DNA from: Ligula intestinalis
Taxonomy: Eukaryota > Platyhelminthes > Cestoda > Diphyllobothriidea > Diphyllobothriidae
Assembly (NCBI GenBank): GCA_036362985.1
Contig: JAYGXS010000005.1
Span: 50,321,830 to 50,385,829, forward strand
Direction: 5' to 3'
DNA length: 64,000 bases
The position numbers were made by a program, and so were the translations under genes. Within the stretch, counting starts at the first letter, position 1, and every line of letters begins with the position of its first letter. The notes under the pieces were generated by a model. That model worked only from the letters and a program-made list of their open reading frames with translations, was not told where the DNA came from and made no database searches. Shown in pieces: positions 12,101 through 23,600 of the stretch.

Positions 12101-13059
12101 CTACCACATGAGTAGGATTAAGTTTATTTTGTGCATTTTTCAATATCTTTTAATTTATAAGGGCATTGGACAGCAATGAAACAAATGCATATTTTTGAGC
12201 GTGTTTTGTGGATGACCGAAAGAGAGGCATTCAACGCCTGGTATCCTCTTTTAACTGGAATATCTTGTAGCCCGTAGTTCAACTCCGCCAATTAACTCCA
12301 TATTTTTTTCCACAAATTCACGGGTTTTTTAGTCGACTGATTTACGGGGGTTTTATCTTCAGATGCCCTAGAAGGACCGGCTAAAATTGAATGTACCCCT
12401 TACAAAAATAAAGGATCAAAGCGTTCTATTGTAACCAACAATACATAAAACTCATCTTAGCTGAAAACACAGGCAGCTGAAAATACGAATGCGCTTATTC
12501 AGCTATCCCTCAGATGAAAAGAACATAATGAAAGCTAAAAATATTTTCACCTACAAGCATTGCTCTAGAATGCGCACTTCTCAACTAAGGACGTTTTCTG
12601 GGGTTTCTCAACTCCTCTACCGTGGAGATAGATAAGCAAGACTGTTTCAAACCAGTTCCTATTCTGGCGATAACTTCATTGATTCCTGTGGAGCAGATTA
12701 TGTCGGTCAGGCGACCCATTGTCGTTAATAAAGCGTGAGACAACAGGTTCTGAATCAATTGGAGGGCATTGAGACAAGTAACATCTGTAGCCTCGTGTGG
12801 GCACAGCTGGGCACAGCTGGGCAATAAAGGATAATAGGGCTAACCAATACACCTTACTAGAAAAACAGGTACTAGCTTAGGACCCAGACACGCGTTTCAC
12901 CGATACTCTGCAGCATCCCACTTTGGGTCTCAGAAATTGTTTAAATAATCTAATGATTTCGCAAGAAAGTAGCGCGTCAAATAAACACAGTAAGTTCTCT
13001 CCAGTTCTTACTTGCTTACTTATATTTCATTGGATGGGACAAATTTGGACATTTTGTAC
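9123..13059. other. Non-coding, no gene recognised
   Basis: About 3.9 kb without a recognisable gene. The part at 9130-10020 is more GC-rich than its surroundings and contains a perfect-looking hairpin (gtctgtctgtcacaagacagac near 9310) and may be an unclassified repeat. From 10900 to 13000 it is AT-rich with no structure I can name. A tandem doubling of gggcacagct is at about 12798-12818. Confidence 0.4.
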
Positions 13060-13215
13060 ATACTTATACTTTACAATTTATTGGGTTTCTTGATATTTCT
13101 GAAAAAATTGGCGGTAAGGAGGCCGTCTGCTTCAAATTACCCGAGGTCTAACTTACCGTTCTGAAGTTAGATTAGCATAGTTCGCGGCGCAAAGCGCCGC
13201 GCACACTTTCAATTA
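13060..13215. repeat. Core fragment of the MITE-like family
   Basis: Matches the core of the 8607-9122 element in inverted orientation and of 1235-1592 in direct orientation: gggtttcttgat, ttaccgttctgaagttagat, then gcggcgcaaagcgccgcgc. Terminal inverted repeats were not seen, so it is a fragment. Confidence 0.6.
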
Positions 13216-15000
13216 ACACGTTCAACAGATTAACGTTAGTTTATTTACTTTGGTTCCTTAGCTTATTGATAGTTAAGTTCAGGTTTCGGTTGTGTTTTAA
13301 GTTCATTATTATGTTTACTATTTTTTCTTTTAGTTTTTGATTATTTTTTAAGCCAGTTTAGCTTACTTTGGTTTACGTTTTCTGGTTAGTCATTGTTTCA
13401 CTTAGTGATTTCTTAATATTTGCATAATTGCCAATCTTAATTATGACGTGCCGTTTTGTTGACAAACATTAGATTATTAAATAGTTATTCCTGCTTTTTC
13501 TACTTTTATAAACGTTATTTTTAAAGTTGCGAAAATTCCCATCAGAAAATTCAGAAGTCCAGTTTGGCGAGTATACGCGTACTTTTGACAAATTCTCATC
13601 AGGCCTTATATTTATATGGAAACTGGGTGCGAGTTAAACGTGTTCGTCTTTTCGGAAAAGTGACTAGTGGGAATGTGGATGGTGGTCGATAAGCGAAGGC
13701 GATAAGCCTTCTGGTAAGCACGCCAGTTTTGAAATTATGGCCATTTAATTTCACCAGAGATGAATCGCCAACTTTGGTTAAGTTAGTCAGAAGTGAGGTT
13801 TATAGGCAAAAGCCGAATATGCACATCAAATTTCGGTCTGTGCTTATAAATTTCAGGATATTCAAAGGCAACAAGTACAGGACATGGTGTGGGTGTTGAA
13901 AAGGCTTCTTCGGTGATCTGTCCAGCACCTGGTCACCACTCCAAAAGTTCACGACCCAGTATCTTTCTGCATTACGGTCGTTTTATTTTCTATGTGGATT
14001 CCGTTGACCTCGTGAAGAAATACTGAAAACTACGTTCTTTGAAATATACCAGACAAGATCACAGTCTCTGCACGTCAGTGCGTCTGTAGAGGCGGCCATA
14101 GAGAAGTCAACTGTCATGCCAGTCCTCTGGCGATCAATCTCGGAGAGGTCAACACTAATCAGCAGCCAACAGGCAGGTCAAAGTTCGTGCGTAGAGCACT
14201 GATATAATACCTGACAGGCGTCAAGGCGGAAGCAGTGACAGCCAGCAGAAAGAACCACCACCCTAATCTGATGATGGAAGCGAGAGTGTTTTCTGAACAT
14301 CAGTCTTAATACACTTCCATCCATGAACTCGTCCCTTCTTAGTCTTCTGTGGAGGATGATGAATGTGATACGATAAGGCGAGATAAGGAGACTTCGCGAG
14401 GCCTGCTTTTTTTACTGAATGAAAAGTAAATCCCGTGCCGCTGCGAAATTTTCAAGTGATCATCAAATGACCCAGTGACTGTCAAACCGCTACGCTGGTC
14501 ACTCGAGCGAACTTTTGTCCGGCAACGTGATATGTCGTAATTAAGGTCATCAGTTAAAACAAGTCTACGCGCGATGTCATCACCAGACGCAGCGTCACTT
14601 CAACTCTCAGCTAAGCGTGGCCATTAGTGGCAAATTGTCGTCTCAGAATGGATCAGGTGCGCCCCTCGTCATCGAGTCAGTTGCCACCCCTGTAGCTCTG
14701 ATAATCTGATATCATATGTTGTGATTGTGCACGTTCAGCCACCGTAATCGGTGATGTCCACAATTTGTCCGAGAAAAGGGACGGCGACTGTGGCCGGGTA
14801 TAGTAAAAGTAGACGGGCCGTCATCTACCGCACTCTAAACCTTTATCCGCTTTAAACCGGTGGCAAGATAAAGTCGAGATGACAGAGCGAGGATCAGGCG
14901 TAAGCCGCTTTCTCCAAATGCAGCCAGAAAACACCGCCAAACATAATATTTAGTGACAGTAGACTTTGCGCCGGTACTACTGCACTTTCCACCCTCACTC
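13216..15000. other. Non-coding, no gene recognised
   Basis: AT-rich to about 13500, then balanced composition with no conserved coding signal. No repeat shared with other parts of the window was identified. Confidence 0.35.
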
Positions 15001-15900
15001 GCTTATAGTAGGTGTTTAGCCTGATTTTAGGAAGCCAGGGCTCGTACTGCTACTACCATTACTGTTCTTTCTAATACAGCTACTAGGGTGCTGTTGAGCG
15101 ATATTTTTGCTGGTACTCAGCACTCAACTGCACCCTAGTAGTTGTAAGTCAGAAGTGACACTGTTTAAAGTCAGCGCACGGTTCATATCCCCTCAATCTC
15201 AACAAGAAGTGTTGTAGTACTGGTGCTAGCATTGATTCCACTATTTGTCAGCGGTGACGCTGACTAAGCCAACACTAAGGCTCTTATCCCCTTGGTCTCA
15301 ACAGGGAATGTGAATCTGGGTTTAACTATTTCGGGTAAGTACATGCTTGGGGTCCTGAGCAAAACTGCGTTTGCCTTGGTTTCCGCACTCTCAACTCGAG
15401 GCTAGTAGTACTGCTGCTAATATTTGGTCAGGAATGACACTGATTGGAGTCGGGTCTTGGGCCGTTTTCCTTGATCTCCAGTATATTACTGCTGAAAGTG
15501 CTGTGCCTATGCTAGGAATGCTAATTCTAGTGACCATACTTGCTAAGACCAGTAGGTGGTAAGCTACAATGCGGCCTGTACATACATGCATGACATTTTA
15601 GCCTAGTGCGCAATCTTTGACTTATAAGGGGATATTAGTAATCTCAAGGTTCAATAAATGTATATGTAGTAAGAGTTGAGGATCTTTCACGCATTTAGGT
15701 GGTAACAAAATGAAATGTGCCATTTTTCCGGATACTTCTGTTAGAAAAGCTGTACCTTGGCTAAAAGTACTAGTTCTAGTAATCATACTTGCTAAAGCCA
15801 GTAAGTGGCAAGCTGTTGTGCGGCCTGTACGTGCATGTACAAATTTTAACCTATTATGCAGTCGTAACCTACATGGGGAGTGTAGTAGGCTGAAGGGTTA
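15001..15900. repeat. Diffuse repeat family with AGT/ACT-rich segments
   Basis: The block contains several related stretches. One, around 15215-15345 (with gaatgtgaatctgg and gtaagtacatg), matches the complement of about 49060-49200. Another, containing acttgctaa-ccagta-gtgg and gcggcctgtac, appears twice, near 15535-15580 and 15785-15835. No open frame of note and no element ends were found, so the class is unknown. Confidence 0.45.
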
Positions 15901-17300
15901 AAGGAACATGTATTCACTAAACGCCCAATATCTACCATGCATAAATGATGGGATTATGCACTTACAGGGGGTGTAGCCGTTGAAAGTCACTTGATAAAGC
16001 TTTGTGCCGGTCGAGCGCCCAGATTGGTTTGTGAGCGACCAATATGTTTTGATTACGTTAAGAGGAAAACACTAGGGATATATTACACCTATGGCGTCGA
16101 AGCACGTGGTATCCCCCGAAGGTGCCAGCCCCCAATGTTTTCCCACGATTTAAAGGCAAAACGCCATCGCAAAACATCGGTTCAGCAGCATAATTATAAC
16201 TGAAAACTTGAGTCATTGCAATGATTATTTACAACACTTCAGGCAGGCTTGTCTGATCGGTCGGACTAAATATTACCTATACAAAGGAAACCTTGGAACG
16301 TACTCACGGCTACTGAACACGATCCACCGGACAACAGCGCGATCAAACCTAGAATCGACCGGTTTGCGCCTATCGGTTGACTTAGCTGCGGCCTCTCTGC
16401 CACGCTCATAGGACGACCCTCGACAAATGCTTGCAGCCAAATGAACACGTTCACCGGTCGGACTAATAATCAGCCACATAGCAGACAGCATCAACGATTC
16501 CCGACATAGCTACACACCGAGTCGCTTGCAAGGATCACGAATGTTGGCCACCGGCGAGAACGGCTTCATCGACCGCTGTCCTGCACGATCCTAGGCATTA
16601 GCCCGTTGTACTGCGGTGGTTGATGATGATATCTACTCCGCACACCAGAGAGAACTATAAAAAAGTCCACAAGGTGCTTTAGGACTCACGTCTACCCATC
16701 CCTTCGTGAACCAAAAACCAGTGATACTCAGGTAACGACTGCTCAACGGTCCAGTGCATAATCAGGTTGTGCTTCGCGGGCTCTGATTATAGCTGATGGG
16801 AGAGAAAAATACCAAAAGGAGCAATTCCCTACCCGACATTACCAACAAAATACCACATATTAGGGTGTCCGGAAAGCCCATTCTTGAACACAGTCGACTT
16901 GGTAGTTTGAAAGACGGAAGAGCTTTTAAGACACCTAGTTCAACACCTAAGGACAGACCGGGATGGCGGAATCCACGCCTAGCAGTCCATAAATTTAATA
17001 GAATCTGCCATGCTTGTGGCCACTAGAAAGGGGGGTATATATATAACCCTGTCGTGGGACTTTTATCAGTCGACATGTCGGACACCGCCGACATGCGATT
17101 ATGATACTGGACAGGACATCGGCTCTCAAGGATTCCGGAAGTAAATCATCCTAATCCAAATAGTTACTTTGTCATTACCATTTTATCGTAGCTGCCGAGA
17201 TTCTAACAAAACTGCACACGCTCAGTCCCATATAGACACATTTTGGGACACTCCAAGTTTCTTTCAGAAACTAGACACCCGGGAGGCAAGCGAGAGTTGA
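15901..17300. other. Non-coding; one unassigned 76-codon frame
   Basis: No recognisable gene. The plus-strand frame 16796-17026 (starts MGEKNTKRSNSLPDI, ends RICHACGH) has a somewhat protein-like composition but no known domain, and no splice context supports it. I treat it as unassigned. Confidence 0.35.
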
Positions 17301-17311
17301 ACTAGTACGCT

Positions 17312-17370
17312 TTTATTTGTCGTTCTGGGCAGAAATTCAAGCCATGTGCCAACGATATGCCATTTTTATT
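17312..17370 (-). terminator. Candidate SF3B3 polyadenylation signals
   Basis: On the minus strand two AATAAA hexamers follow the SF3B3 stop codon, at 17370-17365 and 17317-17312, about 130 and 185 nt downstream. Either could direct 3'-end formation; cleavage sites cannot be seen directly. Confidence 0.5.
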
Positions 17371-17500
17371 AAAAACTGATGTTGAAAAGCGTACAAGGAT
17401 GGTGGGGTTATGTACAAAGACAGATAGAGAAAGGAGGGAGAAGGGGAGGAAGAGGGAGAGACAGGCGGCCTGTATCGTAAAGGGTCTAAAAAAACGAGAC

Positions 17501-17641
17501 CTAAAAGGCGCAACGCGTTCGCATGTCTTCAAGGCGTTTGGCGATGTCATTCGGTACCTTGTCCATCTCCGTCGCGATACTGCGTTGCTTGGCCAGGTCC
17601 AGTGAACTGAACATTTCACACAGGTCTCCGTCGATCACGTT
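17501..17641 (-). CDS. SF3B3: SF3B3 exon 13 (C-terminus)
   Basis: Encodes residues about 1173-1218, beginning [15 protein letters not shown] and ending [11 protein letters not shown] before TAG. The family normally ends with the same helical tail (LEDIRTRYAF in human). The acceptor is CTAG followed directly by AAC, phase 0. Confidence 0.93.
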   Translation of the reverse strand, partial: NVIDGDLCEMFSSLDLAKQRSIATEMDKVPNDIAKRLEDMRTRCAF

Positions 17642-20600
17642 CTAGGCAGGTGAAAGTATAGAAGAAAGTATTATAAACAAACCCGCGTACTGTGACCACC
17701 TTAACTTAAATTTGATTGACTTAAAGCCAATCACTAGGATGACGTAGGGCTGTTCTATTTCCGGATGCAGCCTGATCAACTGCAAATCAAAATAAATAAA
17801 ATATGGAGATGGGAGATCCGATAAGGGATAAGCTTTCTATGACTCTTTGCAATCCATTGGTCATCCATTATCGTCAAAAATTAAGTAGTGCGCTACAGCC
17901 GGCAGCTGACAGGGGATGAGCTCGGAAAAGTCAGGCCGCGGATCACAGTCTCGAGGGTGAAAAACATAGTTAATGGCAGAGGCAGGGTATAAATTAGATG
18001 TTGATTAGTGCGACAGCCTGTACCAGGTGACAGTGTTCACTAAGAAAAGGAAAAAAGGAATCAGAATATGGAAGCTAGTAATTACCTTGCAGGGATAATA
18101 AAGTGAGCGGTAGTGGAGGTGGTCGCGGCCGACTAAAGAGAGCGATTCAGCTCGAAGGTGCAGCTCTAGGTGCTGGAAGAAGTCGTAAGCATCGCGGGAA
18201 GTGAAGGGAACTAGAATGCCAAGTCCGCCTGAGAGGGTGGAGTAGACGAGGCCCTCGGAACCGCCAGGTATCAGGGTGGCCTTCTGAAGACAGCTTACCA
18301 CCTCACCGACGTAGAAATGTGCCAGTACCTGCAAAGTAGGTGAAGAAGGCGGATTTTTGGTCACTGAGGAGGACGCATTACTCTGCACAGAGGCGCTAGG
18401 TAGGGAAGGGGGGAGGGGCAAAAAACCATGCCGAGAGAGGGAGCTGGGACATCTGTGTAAAAACAGCCTCACCTCAGACTGCCGAATGATAGTTTGTCTG
18501 TACCACACATGCGCTGCTCCCTAACACCACATCTACTGAACAGAAATGAGGAAGTTCCGTCTTACATAGACGAAAGTGCCAGGAAGACCAACTCGGTGTA
18601 GTAGTTTGTAATCCTCCAACCTCTTATTATTAGCGCGGCGGATAGTTAAAGGTAACTAAAACTTCGGGGTCTACGCCGCGCGACATTCCTCTTGCCATGA
18701 GCTAGTGGTATCGTGTTAAATCGACCGGGTGTCACGTTTGTCACAGTGGCGGATATCACGTGGTTTCTATCAACGGTAGTTGAATAGCGGTGACTCATGT
18801 GCGGATTTATCCGTAGTTAAGTAGATGTATGCGACATCTAATCCATCCGACGTACTTATTCAGAAGTCAAAGAGTAGAGTTCCGACAACTAGCCTGCGCT
18901 GACACAAACACACCTGCAGGGGGCAGTTAGTCTTCCAGGCTAAACGAGGACTGCCACCAGTACCAACGAAATTAAGTAGTGACCAACGTGATGGTTCGAT
19001 TACCGCTATCGTAAACGCTTGCCGAAAATTGGCATAAATTGCTTTTTCCAGCCCAAAATTTTGCTACTTGTTCAATAGAGTCAACACAGCTGGGGATCCC
19101 TCCTGTCTTACGAGTGCCAAAAGTATTCTGGGTGCATTACGCAACGAGCCTGTTTTTATGCGGAAAATCACCTATCACAAGTAAGCTCCGCAGTTGTGGG
19201 AAATTGCATCCGCTACGACTTTGATTCTCGGGGAAAATGGTCAAATTGATAGACAGTAGCGTCAAATTTCTTCCTTTAGGAGGCGACCATTAAACTCCAA
19301 CTCTACTTGACCCAAAGTCCTCATTTGTGACTCCACAAAACTTCTACACTTCGCTTACCCCTCCAAGTGGTGGCAGATACCGAATAAGGATTGTTGATAA
19401 GACTCCCAAACGCAATGAATTTTGTCGGTGGTCTCGCTCGTTAAGTTGGGAGAGGGGTAACAATTGTCTACAGATTAAAACTATATACTGCGTCAGTCCT
19501 TTTACTGCACCTCATTACCGATCGTTTAAACCTACTTTAGCCGTGGAGGCACTATGCATATTAGGCTAATTAAACTGACGCTATGTAACCCATTCTCACT
19601 ATAGATCAAGCGCAAACTCCTTTCGTTTTACTCAAGGTAGTGACAGTCATCGTAGTTTTTGATGGAAGTGCTATCAGGTCTGACATGAAGGCATCATTTA
19701 AAAGTTGGAATGCTGATCTCAGAGAGGCCCACGGTATCACCTAGTGCAGGGTGTGCACATGGACGGTGGTCTGCATGTGAATTTATTTAGTGATAATAAA
19801 TTGACGCTAAACTACAGCACTCTCCTTTCCCTCACCCGCCTAGACTCGGTGTCAAAACAGTCAGGAAGCAGGAGATTAGATGGGAGTAAAATATCTGACG
19901 CGGCGTGAGCCTGCACCCCGCACACGTCCTCAACCCCGTGGACCTTCGACTCAAGCCGGCTGAGGTCGCGGCTTTTCTCCGTCTCCCAAATGCACCCAGT
20001 TTGGACCCCTGATCCAAAAAGAGCTACCAACCCCGCAGACGATGGGCCTGCGTGATACAAAACAATAAAGGGAGGAGGAGGAGGAGGAGGAGGAGGGGGA
20101 GGGGGAGGAGGAGGAGAAGAAGAAGAAGAAGGAGAAGAAGAAGAAGAAGAAGAAGAAGAAGAAGAAGAAGAAGAAGAAGAAGAAGAAGAAGAAGAAGAAG
20201 AAGAAGAAGAAGCCATTTCAACCTACTCGCCGTGCTGATAGGGAAACCGAGTTATCCCGTCAGCAGTTGGCAGCCTTCCAAGCAACGGCTGTTAGTGATA
20301 CACTGAAGCGCGTCGGATCGCTAGAAGCGTGGAATATGTGATGAGTTGACCGCACTTTCTAGTTCCCCTCTAAGGCGCCAGCCGACTGTCTAAGCCGGTC
20401 ACACAATTGATGCTTAGGTCACGCGGAGTGGCTGACAAAACTTAACGGCCCGTCTACGCGTGTCACACACAGGAAGGATGGGCGGGTCAGATCCCACACT
20501 TCTGAGAGTACCATACATTGCAGGGGCAAGCATACGAAGACATATGTACGTAGAGAGAGAGAGAGAGAGAGCGAGGCATACACACAAGCACATAGACATA

Positions 20601-23600
20601 TGGGGAACCCACCTCCAGTTTTTGGCTAGAACCGCCGAGGGCCGTTCTGTCCCACAGCGAACGATTACCACTCGGATCCTCCTCAATCTCGTCGTTTGCG
20701 TTGGCGGGTAGACGCAGGAGAACAATGTTGCCGAATTTGTCCGACACGGCCACCGTGCACTGGTCCAACACGGCAAGATGGATTATCCATCGGGGGCTAG
20801 CATCGTCAGCGAAGATGACTAACTGGTTATCCGATCGCGGGCGGTAGCGCACCCAGAAAACACCCTCCTGTACATCGGTGACGATGACGCGATTGCCCAC
20901 GCTGTAAATGCCGTTGATGAGGTTGGGGAAATGCTGAGAAGAAAAAACCTCCGCACTAGTGGTGGAACGTACTTTCTATGAAATACCTTTAAACAAAACA
21001 TTTCTACTCGTTAATAATGAGTAGTTGTGTTTATATTTACCTTATTCTCACACTTTTTAAGTAGCTTTTTCTTGCCCATGTCGTACAGCCTCAGGCGATG
21101 ACCAACCGCGGCCAGCAGACGGCCCTTGAAGGCGCATAGAGCGGTGGGGAATTCGTCCACCTGCGTGTCGTGGACAAATTCCAATTTATCGCCAGTCGGG
21201 GACACCCGATAAGTCTTTAGTAAGCCCGCAGAACAGCTGCGTGGGTTAAGAACGAGATCCTTTGCGAGGGCAACAACGACATAGTACTCTTCTGGTCTGT
21301 AAATGGAAATACAAACGTTTGATAAGCCATAAAAAGTCTTGGAAGGCAAAAATAGGTCACAATAACTCCGGGAAGACTCGGTCTGGCTACAAGCTCGTCT
21401 GTGTGTACATCGGTCTTGAACAGTATAATCGCCTTCGCTGTTGAACAACAAAGCTCTCAGGCCTCAAAAATGACGTGTCATGCAACAGTACTATCCTCGG
21501 GGTACGTAGGCTAGTTCGTGGTAAATCCTTAGTTAGAGGCTATTTAACTCCGGTTAAGGTTAAACCAGTGAGATAGTTTTAAAAAGGGTGTGTCAATAAG
21601 GAGTGTCTGGTTTTTCGTGATACGTTGACGACGTTTGTGTACCCAACAAAGCATCAAACGAACTCCCCAAAAGCCGCAAGACAGTCATTTACAACTATCC
21701 AGTACAGCCCAGTCGCCTGTCCTAAGTAGAATAGAACTATCCGGTTGGCTACCGGCCTTCCAAACCATGGCTGTTAGCACGTTTTCATAGTTTCAAATCG
21801 CACTTGGTTGCTCATAGTGATAAAACTGAATCGACCTCACTCTCCTCACCTGTCTATGCTAGCGGCGAGTAGGATTCAAGTGAACTGATTCTAGGATTGG
21901 GCGTAGTCGCTCACGTCGTATGAAGCTGATAAAAGCGAAAGGCGACTTCCAAGAAAACAGCTCAGAATAAGATGTAATCACAGGAACAAGAAGCTTCTTG
22001 GTCTGATGTTTCCGATTCTCAGTCGAACCCATCTTCACTGCTGTGAGGAGAAAATAACGCCAACGCCCAGATCACGGCTCATCCGACGGGTACTTGAAGG
22101 CTGATGAGTCCAAAATTCTTGCAATATGTAAGTGAGTCGTGAGCTGCTTGAGTCATAGTTCTCCGACCTGCCTTCAAGCAACAAATAGAACGGCCCTCCA
22201 AATCCACATTCTGCACTGCGATTTTGCCTGGCCAAAATAACTAGCCAAGTGGGGAGGATTTGAGTGACTAGTAGTCACTGTGACAGTGAGGAAAAGGGCA
22301 CAGTAACCGTCACGCCACGAAGTGTCCATGGTAATGAAATTACGGCAATTAACGACTCAGGTGCGGACCGACAATTAATCATCATATCAACTGCGACCCC
22401 CGACGATGAACACGAGTGCTGTTAAATAATCTAATAGGCAACTGCGCCCTATAAGTATTGCGCAGCTTTTGCCCCGATTACCCTGTGCTGTGGTTGTCGC
22501 TGATGTTGGGTTCGATAAAGGGAATCCTAGGCGTCAGGCCAATAAACTGCTTGTTCAAGTCATCACCTCTTTCTCTTCTTCCTCCTTTGCCGTATGAATA
22601 CTCCGCAGGTGGTTAAGTGTCTTTTCTGACAATGAGTAGAAGAAGAAGAAGACTTTATCGCTGGGACAATATGTTTATTCGCCTCTTGTTTCGAGATCCG
22701 TCGCGGATTCGTCATCGGAGCAGATACGAGTAGAAGATACCATCAACGCCGGAGACGGGGAAAACGCGCATAATAATTTAGGAACCAGACACATTGTGGA
22801 CCAGATTTGGGCTGCGGGGGGACCAGTCATGAGAGCTTATAAACAGGAGATTTCATTGCGGACTTGGGTAATTTATCTTGGAGTTTGAAGCAGTAGGGCC
22901 GTTCATGCATACCCTCCCATATCCATTACTCTGGTTTGCGGAAAATTTTGTCTACAAAATGTATCGTGGTAGGGTTAGATAAAAAAAAATATGTTTTAAT
23001 GCTGCCGCCAATATCGTGGCCGTAAGTGAATTAATCACTGTTGGTGTTACTGTTGCATAATAATCGCTGTGGTAGGGGGTATGGATCTTACCTATTGAAG
23101 AAGGTGGCAAGCGCAATCGCATGTGCTGCCTCGTTCTGGGCGAACCGGCAAATCTGCAGTGTTTCACCAGTCAGCGGGTTCAGGCAACGCAGCAGACTGG
23201 CCCACATACCGGGACCAGCCTTGGGTGCACCAAAAACGGCCTCGGGTAGATTGGAATTCATCAAGGAGGCTGCCGCCTCCTTAGCCTGTTCTCGTTCAAA
23301 GTCATTTGTTGCGGAGGCGAGAATTCGCTGGATTTCAATAAAAAAAAGCAAATACTTTTTTTAGTTCTGTGCGGTGGAAGGTACGATTTAATTTGAAGAA
23401 CAGGGTTGTCAGAGCTACTCATTAGAAGTGTGTACACAGCCGGATGCACAGACACGACCACAGTGGCCGCAGTTAGCACTTGCATTATGAAGACAAATAT
23501 GTTAATGCGGCCATATACGGAGCTCTGGCTGCTTGCTAACTTTCCCGTCAACAGTGAGTATATTTAATGTGCAGTGAAGGATAAGGAAGGATAAGGAAAA

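Larger units (their letters stand above)
18329..20612 (-). other. SF3B3 intron 11 (2284 bp)
   Basis: The longest intron. It holds the 146-nt purine tract at 20067-20212 and a dispersed repeat copy at 20230-20400. The rest has no recognised feature. Confidence 0.8.
21297..23091 (-). other. SF3B3 intron 9 (1795 bp), repeat-rich
   Basis: Contains three Penelope-type tail copies (21981-22040 minus with body module to 22330, 22505-22592 plus, 22637-22719 minus) and a dispersed repeat at 21690-21870 that is shared with intron 11. Confidence 0.75.

Noticed and set aside
16796..17026. 76-codon frame with a CxxC near its end
   Set aside because: Protein-like composition alone is not enough; no domain or exon signals.
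19812..20306. Long frames of poly-Ser, poly-Leu and poly-Arg
   Set aside because: All are translations of the GGA/GAA microsatellite in SF3B3 intron 11; no gene structure supports them.
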